DNA of 64,000 nucleotides from Aquimarina atlantica (GCF_000626715.1 NZ_AQRA01000006.1:248001-312000), one strand, 5' to 3'. Counted from the first letter of the stretch, positions 17,839 through 27,541 are shown. Notes: generated by a model from the sequence alone, not told the origin. Translations and numbers: made by a program.

Positions 17839-17879
17839 ATACTCCCTGGCACTTTATGGTGCCAGGGAGTATTTTTTTG
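17839..17879 (+). terminator. Strong Rho-independent terminator
   Basis: Perfect 14-bp stem ATACTCCCTGGCAC / GTGCCAGGGAGTAT, 6-nt loop, followed by a T-run. Lies just after the HU-like mini-ORF. Confidence 0.85.
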
Positions 17880-17900
17880 CCCAAAAAACGCCAAAACTCA

Positions 17901-17975
17901 CCTAAGAAGCGATTTTTTTTGACCTTAGATGCCGTTTTTTTTCATCTAAGAAGCCGTTTTTTTTGCTCTAGACGA
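17901..17975 (+). repeat. Degenerate 22-23-bp tandem repeats
   Basis: Three units with a partial fourth, starting near 17901, 17923, 17946 and 17968. Each has CTAAGAAGCCG or a variant followed by eight T residues and a 3-4-nt spacer. Surrounding 17880-18070 is purine/T-run rich and low in complexity; frames across it look spurious. Confidence 0.6.
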
Positions 17976-18247
17976 CCAAAAATAGTGCTCAAAATCACCA
18001 AAAAAAGCACATTTTTACACCAAAAGTATCAAAAAAATGGAGCAAAAAAACACTCTTTTTCTAGCTAAATTTTAATTCAAAAAATTATGATTTCTGCAAA
18101 TTTTTAGCTCAAAATTCCCTGAAAAACATCTTGTGCAAGTGCACTAATTTATACACATAGTATACTATGAACTCGTTTAGTATATGACAAAAATGACTAT
18201 AAAATAATAACAGCATTAAAACCGGTAATTTAAAATTAAACATTTGT

Positions 18248-18282
18248 TAGACCTCACAGGTCTCTAAGACCTGTGAGGTCTA
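18248..18282. repeat. REP-like perfect palindrome
   Basis: 15-bp arms TAGACCTCACAGGTC / GACCTGTGAGGTCTA around TCTAA. Inverted repeats built on ACCTNNCAGGT are, to my knowledge, frequent intergenic repeats in Bacteroidota. No T-run follows, so it is not a standard terminator. Confidence 0.7.
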
Positions 18283-18296
18283 GAATAAAGTCTTAT

Positions 18297-18352
18297 AAAA
18301 TCAAATTAGTTACTACTATTTTTTTCGAGTTCCGAAAAATGAAACTGGTGTG
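18297..18352 (+). repeat. 56-bp direct repeat, copy 2
   Basis: Second copy of the repeat at 17365-17420, with two mismatches (A/G at the 12th base and A/G at the 51st). It lies 211 bp before the first RHS-locus gene. Confidence 0.85.
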
Positions 18353-18563
18353 CTTTATTATTGCACATGGAGTACATAAATATTAACTATATAATTATCT
18401 AACTATGAAAACAAAAAGACTGCAATTTAACTTGTATAAACCGTGTAACAACAACAATTTTTAATCTCAAACTAATGATCTATAGTGCTTGCCTTTACTG
18501 ATTTTGCACACAATAACGTATCGGTTCCACTATAAAAATTCAATCATTACTAAAATTACTTTT

Positions 18564-21500
18564 ATGAAAAAACAACTTTTAAGTTTACTACTTATGGTCT
18601 GTACGATAGCCATAAGTCAGGAACTAGACGACGTTAAAAATCCTTTAGAAGAGGCTTTACAGGTTTTTCCTGTATCGCCAGAAGCAGCCTCCTTGGGTAA
18701 ATACGGGGATGTCCCTGTTAATCTAGCTACGGGAAAGATCAATTACACTGTTCCTATCTATACGATACAACACGGAGGATTTGAATGGCCTATTATGCTG
18801 TCTTATAACTATGGGGGGTTAATCGCTGAGCAAGATCATCCTATGACAGGTATAGGATGGGATCTAATAGCCAATGGTAGGATTACCCGACAAATTAGAG
18901 GGTTGGATGATGACTATGGAAATCAATCTTTTAAAAACACGCTTTTTGTGCCTTATCTACGAGGAGACTTCAATCATTTAAATCCAGATCAATTAGGAGA
19001 AAAAACGTTTAATGTTTACGACAAGATAGCTAACCAGAATCACGATGCAGAGCAGGATAAATATGCTATTAATGTTCCCGGATTAGAAGGTAGCTTTGTT
19101 TTTAATGAAGTTGGAGAGGTTGTATTCTTGAACTATAAAAATTATAAAGTTCAGAAAAACGGTGATGTTTTTACAATTGTTAATGATAAAGGGGTTACTT
19201 ATCACTTTAATATTCATGAGCTAGGTACGCATACGTATACAGCAAATAACGAGCCAGTTGAGAATACTGTTCCGATTAGCTACTTATTAACAAAAATAGT
19301 GCTGCCTAATCATAAAGGAGCTATTGATTTTGTTTATGGTGCTGAAGAGTTCTATTCAAAAAGAGTATATTCTGAATCTATGTCATTAGGATATTTAGTT
19401 CCAACGGTGATAAAAAGAAGCTCTAGCAATAATACATCGACCAGACGTACCTTACAGAAAATTGTTTTCCCAAACGGAGAGGTTAGATTTAATATTACAA
19501 ATAGTGTAGATCAAAGCGTAGCTACGCAAGCACTTAATAGTGTCTCAGTATGGAACAGCAGTAAGCAGATTATAAAATATGATTTTACATACAATGACCC
19601 TACAAAAAATCGTAAGGTTCTTACTTCTATAACTAAAAGTAATAAAGGAGTAGCGTTGCCTTGGTATCAATTTGAATATCATGCTGCCCCTAACCTTGTT
19701 GCTCCGGATCAAAACTATAAGCAACAAGATTTCTGGGGATATTATAATGGGAGTCTACGCCCATTATTACCAGCAGAAAACAGGGAGATTGATCCAAATA
19801 AAACAATATCTGGTGCTTTAAAGAAGATTACCTATCCTACTAAAGGGTATAGTGAGATTGTTTATGAGCAAAATAGAATAGCAATAGGAAGTAGTAGCAC
19901 CGCTTCAAATTGTTCTTATTCTCATAACAAAAGTTTTAGTAAAACTATTAGTATAGAAAATGGAGTCTTTGACAAAGTATTGGATACAATTATACAAGTC
20001 CCGGAACAACAAGTTGTCACTGTGAATGGCAACATTACTTTAGGAGAAGGAACTAATTATACGTTTTGGGGTGCAGAATCAGATATTACTATTTCTTCAG
20101 TAGGGGGAGGTTGTAGATATCAAAATATTAACCTGAGAATGAAAAAACATGGTGAAACGATTCCTTGTGAACCGGGAACATCAAATGACTGTCCTGATAC
20201 TTATACCGAAACGAATACTCAAACCGGATTTACCCAAGATGGTAAAATACGTGTTCAGGTTCGTTTAACCGCCCCTTTTAATAGTAGTGCTAAATTTCGA
20301 TTCTCTATTCGATATGAAGAAAGAGGAGAAGATACCCCTTATAAATTAATTGGAGGTATTAGAGTAAGCCAAACCAAAGATTGTGATGGTGATGGAAATT
20401 GTAAGACCAAGACCTATAAATATATCAAAGAAGATGGTACTGATAGTGGTGTGTTAGTGGGTTCCCCTGCAGTTTTTGAGTATCAAACTACTGTAGCAAA
20501 GCACCTTCGTGTAACTACCACAACTCATAGAGTTGCAAAAAGTATGCAAGATGTAAACAGTTATGCAGGTTCTCCGGTTTTGTATCCCAGAGTTGAGATA
20601 TGGGAAGAAGATGGTACTAATGGAAAAACTGTAAATCATTATTCAAGTTTTGGTAATAGCGGCGGTAGTTACCCTTTTGTACCTCCTGTAAACAATGATT
20701 GGTTAAAAGGGAAGCTATTAAAATCTGAGGTGTTTGCAAAACGAGGCCAGAACTTTGTACTTCAAAAAGAAACTGTAAACGAGTATCAAACTGTTTATCC
20801 TTTCGGACAGTTTGGATTAAGTACTGTAAAAGCATATGGTATGGCTGTTGGAAGAATCATGTATAGATATGGTGAGGATGGGCATTTTAATGGGTTGATT
20901 GATGGAAACCCTACACATTACCAATCCAATTTTTATGTAGACTATCCTAAAGAGTACAAACTTGTAAAAACTATTGACAAAGAATTTTTACATGGGCAGA
21001 CACTTACCAGTGAAACTTCATATACCTATGATAACCCATATGGGCAATTAAAAACACAAACTAATACCGATAGCCATAATAACACAATTGTCACTCAGTT
21101 TTTCTATCCGTATGATTTAAGCAACACAGTACATAACAGTTTAATCGATCAGAACAGAATTACAACTCCTATAGAAACTCAAACGAAACAGGGTGATGAA
21201 TTTGTTGCTTCTCAAACTACAGAGTTTAAAGATTGGGGAGATGGTAAATTATTACCTAAAATGGTTAAAACCTTAAAAGGAGAAAAAAGTACAGTAAATA
21301 TATTTCAGGATCAGGTAGAGTATTTGAGTTATGATAATCAAGGTTATCCTCTAGAAGTATTACAAGTCGATGGTCGTCATATTATGTATGTATGGGGATA
21401 TAACAATACCCTGCCTATTGCCAAGATCGATAACGCTAGTTATGTTGGAATTTCTTCAACCGCAAGTTCTTTAATTACACAATTACAAACCGCATCAAAT

Positions 21501-22892
21501 ACAGAAGATACACCCGCAGAAGAGGTAACGATGCGTAATCTGTTTAAAGATTTGAGAGAGGACGTTTATTTTGCAGATGCTCAACTCACAGGATATACCT
21601 ATGATCCCCTTATTGGAGTAACTAGTATGACAGACCCCAAAGGATATACTACCTATTATAGATATGATGAATTTAATAGGTTGCAATACGGGCTGGATCA
21701 AAATCAGCATGTTGCACAACAAGTACGATACAATTACCAGGGAGAACAAACGGCTACTTTGGGTGATGTGACCATTACTCCAAGTTTAAGTACCGTACAA
21801 CCTAATCAATCTGTTACGTTTACATCCAATACCTCAGGGAGTGGTAGTGCTGATATGTATACTTGGTCTGTTGGGGGCACACAAGCACAATGTGATGGTA
21901 GTACAAGCTTTACCAAAAGTTTTAGTGCAGAAGGTACCTATGCTGTATCAGTGATCGCTTATAATACCCAAACCAAGCATAGAGTAAGTAAAACCATGAA
22001 TGTAGTGGTGGCCTATCCTCCTATTAGTGTACCTGCAGTAAGTACAAATTACACCTATGTAGTGAAAGGAACTAATGTAGACTTTAGTGCCTCTAATGTA
22101 GGAGGGGGTACAGGTAATTTACGATACGAATGGTATGTCAACAATGCAAAACAAGCCAGTACAGCAACTACGTTGAGATACAATCCTGGTACCGCAGGAA
22201 CCTATAACGTATATTTTAAAGTTATTGATAACACAAGTGGAAAAACAAAAATTAGTAATACAAGAACATTATACGCATATAATCCTTTAAATACTCCTAC
22301 GGTAAGTGCGTCAAAAGCGCATATTGTACGGGGTACTACTACAACCTTCACTGCTTCTGGTATAGGAGGGGGATCAGGAAACCGAAGATATGAGTGGTAT
22401 GTCAATAATGTAAAACAAAGTGCTACAGGAACCACATATTCATATCATTTTCCTACTGCAGGAACCTATACCATTAAATTTAAGGTGGTTGACCTGACAA
22501 TGCAGAATGCAAATTATAAGTGGGGTGCTAATGCTCCTGTTCTAAAAGTTTACCCTGGTATGACGGCAAGCAGCAGTCAGTCTCATACTTCTATTTCTGG
22601 GACTCATCCAAGTGTGTCGTTTAGCATCACTAGTGTAGCAGGAGGTTCGGGATCACGTCAGATCTCATGGAAAGCGTATAAGAGTACAAATCTATCTCAT
22701 GCCTTAGGGTCAGGTAGTGGTACAAACTTTGGTTTTTCAAACTTTTCAAATGGCACTCATGAATATACCATTAAGGCGACTATAACAGATAATCTTACGG
22801 GTCAACAAATCACAAAAACTATGATAGTCGTAGCTACTGTTTCTAGTGATAACGGAGATGGAGACTGCCCAGATTGTGGAGACCAACATTAA
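18564..22892 (+). CDS. Large secreted RHS-locus protein with YD-type repeats and PKD/Ig-like domains
   Basis: 1442 aa from the ATG at 18564; a TTG-started frame 25 codons longer would hide the signal peptide MKKQLLSLLLMVCTIAISQ. The N-terminal region (SPEAASLGKYGDVPVNLATG, then GLIAEQDHPMTGIGWDLIANG) is the conserved opening of Bacteroidota RHS/SpvB-like proteins. YD-like motifs occur around TGYTYDPLIGVTSMTDPKGY and TTYYRYDEFNRLQYGLDQN (about residues 1010-1050). After about residue 1065 come four PKD/Ig-like repeats with shared GGGSGN-R-YEWYVNN segments (two nearly identical near 22100-22180 and 22365-22440). It ends with a cysteine pair (CPDCGD). There is no RHS core or toxin tail; those are in the next gene, 16 nt downstream. 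Secreted; partner role inferred. Confidence 0.85.
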   Translation: MKKQLLSLLLMVCTIAISQELDDVKNPLEEALQVFPVSPEAASLGKYGDVPVNLATGKINYTVPIYTIQHGGFEWPIMLSYNYGGLIAEQDHPMTGIGWDLIANGRITRQIRGLDDDYGNQSFKNTLFVPYLRGDFNHLNPDQLGEKTFNVYDKIANQNHDAEQDKYAINVPGLEGSFVFNEVGEVVFLNYKNYKVQKNGDVFTIVNDKGVTYHFNIHELGTHTYTANNEPVENTVPISYLLTKIVLPNHKGAIDFVYGAEEFYSKRVYSESMSLGYLVPTVIKRSSSNNTSTRRTLQKIVFPNGEVRFNITNSVDQSVATQALNSVSVWNSSKQIIKYDFTYNDPTKNRKVLTSITKSNKGVALPWYQFEYHAAPNLVAPDQNYKQQDFWGYYNGSLRPLLPAENREIDPNKTISGALKKITYPTKGYSEIVYEQNRIAIGSSSTASNCSYSHNKSFSKTISIENGVFDKVLDTIIQVPEQQVVTVNGNITLGEGTNYTFWGAESDITISSVGGGCRYQNINLRMKKHGETIPCEPGTSNDCPDTYTETNTQTGFTQDGKIRVQVRLTAPFNSSAKFRFSIRYEERGEDTPYKLIGGIRVSQTKDCDGDGNCKTKTYKYIKEDGTDSGVLVGSPAVFEYQTTVAKHLRVTTTTHRVAKSMQDVNSYAGSPVLYPRVEIWEEDGTNGKTVNHYSSFGNSGGSYPFVPPVNNDWLKGKLLKSEVFAKRGQNFVLQKETVNEYQTVYPFGQFGLSTVKAYGMAVGRIMYRYGEDGHFNGLIDGNPTHYQSNFYVDYPKEYKLVKTIDKEFLHGQTLTSETSYTYDNPYGQLKTQTNTDSHNNTIVTQFFYPYDLSNTVHNSLIDQNRITTPIETQTKQGDEFVASQTTEFKDWGDGKLLPKMVKTLKGEKSTVNIFQDQVEYLSYDNQGYPLEVLQVDGRHIMYVWGYNNTLPIAKIDNASYVGISSTASSLITQLQTASNTEDTPAEEVTMRNLFKDLREDVYFADAQLTGYTYDPLIGVTSMTDPKGYTTYYRYDEFNRLQYGLDQNQHVAQQVRYNYQGEQTATLGDVTITPSLSTVQPNQSVTFTSNTSGSGSADMYTWSVGGTQAQCDGSTSFTKSFSAEGTYAVSVIAYNTQTKHRVSKTMNVVVAYPPISVPAVSTNYTYVVKGTNVDFSASNVGGGTGNLRYEWYVNNAKQASTATTLRYNPGTAGTYNVYFKVIDNTSGKTKISNTRTLYAYNPLNTPTVSASKAHIVRGTTTTFTASGIGGGSGNRRYEWYVNNVKQSATGTTYSYHFPTAGTYTIKFKVVDLTMQNANYKWGANAPVLKVYPGMTASSSQSHTSISGTHPSVSFSITSVAGGSGSRQISWKAYKSTNLSHALGSGSGTNFGFSNFSNGTHEYTIKATITDNLTGQQITKTMIVVATVSSDNGDGDCPDCGDQH

Positions 22893-22908
22893 TCAATAAT
22901 TAAGTACA

Positions 22909-25900
22909 ATGAAAAAACATATAATATATATCATACTACTGCTTTTGGGTTGGAATCTTCAAGCCCAGGTAGTATTATCAGACAAGAACTATATACATAC
23001 TACAGTTCCGCAGGTAGGAATGACTATTGCAGAACTAGAGAATGTAAACTGCGCTAACATTAATGATATCGATAAAGCCATAGAGAGTGTGACCTATTTT
23101 GATGGATTGGGTAGACCTATACAAGAAAGAGCAATCAAAGCTTCACCAGATGGTAAAGATATTGTAACCCATATCGAGTATGATGCCTATGGCAGACAAG
23201 CAAAGCAATACCTCCCTTTTGAGGCAGACAATACGATTGGGAGTTATAAAGAGATCAATGTCAATACCGATATCAATCAATATTATAAGGATACTTATGC
23301 TAGTGATTTTCCCGGGATTACTGATCTTAACCAGATCAATGCCTACTCAGAGAGTCTTTTTGATGGCTCACCGCTTAATAGGGTAATAAAAGTTGGTGCT
23401 CCTGGTACAGCATGGAAAGCAAACCCCAGTAGTGATGCAGATCATGCGATAAAGACTGATTGGTATACGAATACTGCTAATGAGGTAGTGTATCATAAAG
23501 TAGTTTTTGCTAATCCTAGTGATACAGAGAAACCAAGTTTGGTACAAGACGGATATTATGGTGCTAATCAACTATATATCACTATTACTCAAGATGAGAA
23601 CTGGACCCCGGCAGATGGTAATAACCATACGACCAAAGAGTACAAGGATAAACAAGGTAGAGTGGTTTTAAAGCGAACCTATAATGCTGGAGCAGCACAT
23701 GACACCTATTATGTCTATGATAGGTTTGGTAAACTTACCTATGTGATTTCACCTAAAGTGAATGTTGCAGATGGGGTATCAGAGAGTGAGTTATCTGAAT
23801 TGTGCTATCAATACCATTATGATTATAGAAACCGATTGATTGAAAAGAAGGTTCCCGGTAAAGATTGGGAATATATTGTATATAATAAGCTAGACCAGCC
23901 TATTATGACTCAAGATGCCAGTTTAAGAAAGGAAATGACAGGTAAGGCCTGGAATCAATGGTTGTTTACTAAATATGATGCTTTTGGTAGAGTGTTGTAT
24001 ACAGGAACGGTTATAAACGGAGCTAATAGAAAGGTTATTCAAAATAACGTGAATAATGCTACAACGCCACAATATGAATCTAAACTAACCTCTCCTATTG
24101 CTATTGGCGGTACAACTGTTTATTATTCTAAAGATGCCTATCCAACAAGTATTTATAAGGTGTTTACCATCAATTATTACGATGATTACAATTTTGATCT
24201 TGCAGGATTAACGAATCCTGGTACTGCATACGGAAAAACTATTTCTGATCAAACCAAAACATTACCTACAGGTAGTAAAGTGCGGGTGCTGGAAACCAAT
24301 GACTGGATTACTACCGTTACCAGATATGATAATAAATCAAGACCGATCTATGTAGCCAGTAAAAATGAATATTTAAATACTACTGATATCGTAGAAAGCA
24401 AGTTGGATTTTGTAGGTAAGGTAGAAGAAACGAAAACTACTCATACTAAAGGTAGCAATGCTGCAATTGTAACGATAGACACCTTTACGTATGATCATAT
24501 GGGTAGGCCATTGACCCAAACCCAAAAGATCAACAATCAAGCCGTTGAAACTATTGTTGAAAATAGGTATGATAAATTAGGGAAGTTAGAAAGTAAGAAA
24601 ACAGGAGGAGGATTGCAAGAAGTAAATTACACCTATAATGTACGGGGATGGCTTACTAAAATTAATGATCCTAATGCTAATCTTGGAAACAAGCTTTTCG
24701 CCTTTAAGATCAATTATAACAATCCGCAACACGGGGCTACACCACTATTTAACGGTAATATTTCTGAAACCACTTGGAAAACTGCCAATGATAATGTAAA
24801 GCGACATTACAAATACAGTTATGACGCTTTAAATAGGATTACTGGAGCAGACTATAATAATCAGAATAATAGTGAGCAAAATTGGTTTAAACTTTCTGGT
24901 ATCACTTATGATAAGAACGGTAATATAGGATCGTTAAAAAGATATAAGAAGGGAGGAGCTAATCAAAGTGTAGTATTAGATCATTTAGCTTATACCTACA
25001 ACGAGGGAAATAAACTTCTAACTGTTGAAGAGCAGATTGATGGAGCTGGTGGATTTGAAGATGGTACTAATACAGGTAATGATTATTCGTATGATAAGAG
25101 TGGTAACATGACTATTGATAATAACAAGAACATTACCGGAATAATTTATAACCATTTAAACTTACCTACAAGGGTAAATGTTGATGGTGGAGCAAAATAT
25201 ATTTCTTACATTTACGATGCCGCTGGAACAAAGCTTAAAAAGGTTGCAAAAGAGGGAAGTTCTTTAATCGCAGAGTATGCCGGTAATTATGTGTATAAGA
25301 ATGGTGCTCTAGAGTTTTTTAATCACTCAGAGGGTATCGTAGAGCACGAAGCTGATGGGTATAAGTATGTATATCAGTACCGTGACCATTTGGATAACAT
25401 TAGATTAAGTTATAAGGATGCCAATAAAGATGGTGCTATCTCGCAAGATGAAATCATCCAAGAGAAGCATTATTACCCCTTTGGACTGCAACATGAAGGA
25501 TATAATGGTACATTACGAGGAAGGAATCATAATTATGGTTTCGGTAATAAAGAGGAGCAAAATGAGTTAAGTCTTGGCTGGATAGATATTACGGCTCGTA
25601 ATTATGATCCTGCATTAGGTAGATGGATGAATCTTGATCCGTTAGCCGAAAAAATGAGAAGATTCAGTCCATATACTTATGCATTTGATAACCCTATATT
25701 TTTTATTGATCCTGATGGAATGGAACCATGCCCTAATGGTGATTGTGATACAAAAATTAACCCTTTTCCTCAGCCAGTATCACATTTAGAGCCTTTCATG
25801 GCTTCTAAAGAAACCTTGAATTTAATAGAAGAAGGTAAGCAACTATTGTCTGAGGCTTTTAGCTTTAATGCTTCAGCAAAAGGTAAGTTAGGTGTAGGAG

Positions 25901-26346
25901 GAAATGTCAAAGTTGGTCCTGTGAATGTAGCGGCAGAAGCTAACGCTATATCAATAACAGGGAAGATTGATAAAGATAAGGTTGAAACAAAAACTAAAAT
26001 AGTTGATGTAAAGGGTAGTATAACCGTTGGTCCAAAGGATAGTGATTCAAACATTACAGCTTATGGTACTTTTAATGTAGCGAACATAAACCTTTCCGTT
26101 GATGAAAATTTAAATACGGATGGTTCAATCGAAAATGGTGGATTTGATGGCGATGTAATTACAGGTTCAGGCAATGAAGTAAAGCTTTCCACTAAAGATT
26201 TTCTAAATATTGGAATAGGAGGTAAAATAGGTCCACTTAAGGTGAGCGGTAGTGCTAATTTGTATAACTTAGCAAAAGGATTAGGTAAAACTATTCTTGG
26301 AGGTGCAAATTACCTTAAAGATTATGCTGTTAATGTTTTTAAATAA
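22909..26346 (+). CDS. Secreted RHS-repeat protein (DUF6443-like N-terminus) with RHS core and variable C-terminal tail
   Basis: 1145 aa. Signal peptide MKKHIIYIILLLLGWNLQAQ. An N-terminal DUF6443-like region carries VTYFDGLGRPIQERAIK and IEYDAYGRQAKQYLPF, followed by many YD repeats (YVYDRFGKLTYVI, YTYNVRGWLTKIND, YSYDALNRITGADYN and others). The RHS-associated core is near residues 865-938: HYYPFGLQHEGYN, ARNYDPALGRWMNLDP, SPYTYAFDNPIFFIDPDGM. RHS proteins wrap their C-terminal tail in a repeat shell, and tails after the DPDG motif are often toxins. The tail here (939-1145) is glycine and valine rich with repeating K-V-G-P-V/L-K/N patterns (VKVGPVNVAAEAN, KIGPLKVSGSANL), with no catalytic motif that I recognise. 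Small genes follow. Confidence 0.9.
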   Translation: MKKHIIYIILLLLGWNLQAQVVLSDKNYIHTTVPQVGMTIAELENVNCANINDIDKAIESVTYFDGLGRPIQERAIKASPDGKDIVTHIEYDAYGRQAKQYLPFEADNTIGSYKEINVNTDINQYYKDTYASDFPGITDLNQINAYSESLFDGSPLNRVIKVGAPGTAWKANPSSDADHAIKTDWYTNTANEVVYHKVVFANPSDTEKPSLVQDGYYGANQLYITITQDENWTPADGNNHTTKEYKDKQGRVVLKRTYNAGAAHDTYYVYDRFGKLTYVISPKVNVADGVSESELSELCYQYHYDYRNRLIEKKVPGKDWEYIVYNKLDQPIMTQDASLRKEMTGKAWNQWLFTKYDAFGRVLYTGTVINGANRKVIQNNVNNATTPQYESKLTSPIAIGGTTVYYSKDAYPTSIYKVFTINYYDDYNFDLAGLTNPGTAYGKTISDQTKTLPTGSKVRVLETNDWITTVTRYDNKSRPIYVASKNEYLNTTDIVESKLDFVGKVEETKTTHTKGSNAAIVTIDTFTYDHMGRPLTQTQKINNQAVETIVENRYDKLGKLESKKTGGGLQEVNYTYNVRGWLTKINDPNANLGNKLFAFKINYNNPQHGATPLFNGNISETTWKTANDNVKRHYKYSYDALNRITGADYNNQNNSEQNWFKLSGITYDKNGNIGSLKRYKKGGANQSVVLDHLAYTYNEGNKLLTVEEQIDGAGGFEDGTNTGNDYSYDKSGNMTIDNNKNITGIIYNHLNLPTRVNVDGGAKYISYIYDAAGTKLKKVAKEGSSLIAEYAGNYVYKNGALEFFNHSEGIVEHEADGYKYVYQYRDHLDNIRLSYKDANKDGAISQDEIIQEKHYYPFGLQHEGYNGTLRGRNHNYGFGNKEEQNELSLGWIDITARNYDPALGRWMNLDPLAEKMRRFSPYTYAFDNPIFFIDPDGMEPCPNGDCDTKINPFPQPVSHLEPFMASKETLNLIEEGKQLLSEAFSFNASAKGKLGVGGNVKVGPVNVAAEANAISITGKIDKDKVETKTKIVDVKGSITVGPKDSDSNITAYGTFNVANINLSVDENLNTDGSIENGGFDGDVITGSGNEVKLSTKDFLNIGIGGKIGPLKVSGSANLYNLAKGLGKTILGGANYLKDYAVNVFK

Positions 26347-26351
26347 GAAAT

Positions 26352-26636
26352 ATGAAAAAAATACTAGAAAAATACTCTGAGAAGCCTAAAAATTTATTTG
26401 GTTTATTATTTATGAATTTTTTGTTTGGCTATGCTCCTTTAGCTTTGCTATTAGGGATATTATCATTACTTGATATAGTACCTGTTAATTTTAATGGCGA
26501 AGCTACTTATGGTATTAAGGGTTTTATAATAATGATATTATTCATACCTTTTGTTGCTTTCTTATTCGCATTTTTTATGTGGGTATATTTTTTGATAGGG
26601 AATTTTTTTATGAAATTGTTCAAAAATATTTTTTAA
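26352..26636 (+). CDS. Small membrane protein, possible immunity or accessory protein of the RHS locus
   Basis: 94 aa. Two clear transmembrane segments: about residues 17-42 (LLFMNFLFGYAPLALLLGIL) and 55-85 (GFIIMILFIPFVAFLFAFFM). Short charged ends. It starts 5 nt after the RHS stop and ends 1 nt before the next gene, so all three are likely on one transcript. In polymorphic toxin loci the gene after the toxin tail usually encodes immunity; a membrane protein would suit a tail acting on membranes. This is inference from position only, and no family is recognised. Confidence 0.6.
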   Translation: MKKILEKYSEKPKNLFGLLFMNFLFGYAPLALLLGILSLLDIVPVNFNGEATYGIKGFIIMILFIPFVAFLFAFFMWVYFLIGNFFMKLFKNIF

Positions 26637-26637
26637 A

Positions 26638-27135
26638 ATGAGAAAAATAGTTTTATTGTTAATAGTAATGACAGCTTTAACTTCATCAGGCCAAACCTCT
26701 TTAAAGAATAGCTCTCATGCTTTAGAATTACCAAAAGCAACAGTGTTTGAAAAGATGAATTCTACAAAAGAAGAAACTTCAAATGTTGATGTTTATAAGA
26801 TTACATTAGCTAATAATGATCAGCCTAAATATTTAATTTATTTAATGAAAAATAAATTAAATAAAGAGATTAACTCTATTTCTGATTATAACTTTGAAGA
26901 TTATTTAAAAGATGTCGGAAAAGCTGAAATTTTAAGCAAGGATTTAATAATTTTTAAAAATAGAGAATATTATAAGGTAAAGGTTGATTTCGGCAATAAA
27001 GTCCAAGGAGTGTTATACATTACAGTAAAAGATGATAATCTTTATCGACTTTTGTTTATGTTGCCTAATTCAGAATATTACGTAAAATATTCAAAAGAAA
27101 TAACATCTATTTTTGAATCAAGTAGTTTACTTTAA
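26638..27135 (+). CDS. Small secreted protein of unknown function downstream of RHS gene
   Basis: 165 aa. Signal peptide MRKIVLLLIVMTALTSSGQ. The mature part has KITLANNDQPKYLIYLMKNK and VQGVLYITVKDDNLYRLLFM, giving a pattern of alternating strands. Lysine and asparagine rich, AT-rich codons. It begins 1 nt after the small membrane protein gene and is followed by a terminator (27145-27179), making it the last gene of the RHS transcript. It could be a periplasmic immunity protein; no family recognised. Confidence 0.6.
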   Translation: MRKIVLLLIVMTALTSSGQTSLKNSSHALELPKATVFEKMNSTKEETSNVDVYKITLANNDQPKYLIYLMKNKLNKEINSISDYNFEDYLKDVGKAEILSKDLIIFKNREYYKVKVDFGNKVQGVLYITVKDDNLYRLLFMLPNSEYYVKYSKEITSIFESSSLL

Positions 27136-27144
27136 AAATAAAAA

Positions 27145-27179
27145 GGCAGCCATCTATACATAGGTGGCTGTTTGTTTTT
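27145..27179 (+). terminator. Terminator ending the RHS transcript
   Basis: Stem CAGCCA / TGGCTG with further pairing inside (CTAT / ATAG), then a T-rich tail. Confidence 0.75.
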
Positions 27180-27197
27180 CCGTGTATAACCCATCTT

Positions 27198-27407
27198 ATG
27201 ATTAATAAGAATAATATTTTATATCAATACCATAGAGTAATAATTTGGTTAATATTTGTTATGACATATTTTGTTTTATCAGATAGTGAATGTACTCATC
27301 TATTTTTTATTAATTTAGATTCGACGGCATTTCTTATTATACTCCCTACAATTGTCTATTTGCTAATTTCTTTTGTTAAAAATGATAAAATGATTTGGGT
27401 TTGCTAA
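27198..27407 (+). CDS. Small membrane protein, unknown
   Basis: 69 aa. Two hydrophobic segments: residues about 13-30 (VIIWLIFVMTYFVLS) and 40-58 (DSTAFLIILPTIVYLLISFV). Starts 18 nt after the RHS terminator with no clear promoter. Base composition is strongly AT, like its neighbours up to 28437. It may be an orphan immunity-type gene or a decayed piece. Confidence 0.4.
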   Translation: MINKNNILYQYHRVIIWLIFVMTYFVLSDSECTHLFFINLDSTAFLIILPTIVYLLISFVKNDKMIWVC

Positions 27408-27541
27408 TATGCTAATAATAGTTACTATTTATGTTTATTTCTTTACAAATTGCTGGTAGATAACAAACTTTAATCTTATAAAGGCATGGTTAATTCTGCG
27501 TCTTTTTTTATCTATATTTATCAATCTTAATAAAATAAATC

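Noticed and set aside
17856..18068. Open frame of about 70 codons
   Set aside because: It begins inside a terminator and runs through T-rich tandem repeats; composition is low-complexity Lys/Phe.
18248..18282. Palindrome as a terminator
   Set aside because: No T-run on either side and no gene ending nearby; better explained as a REP-like repeat.
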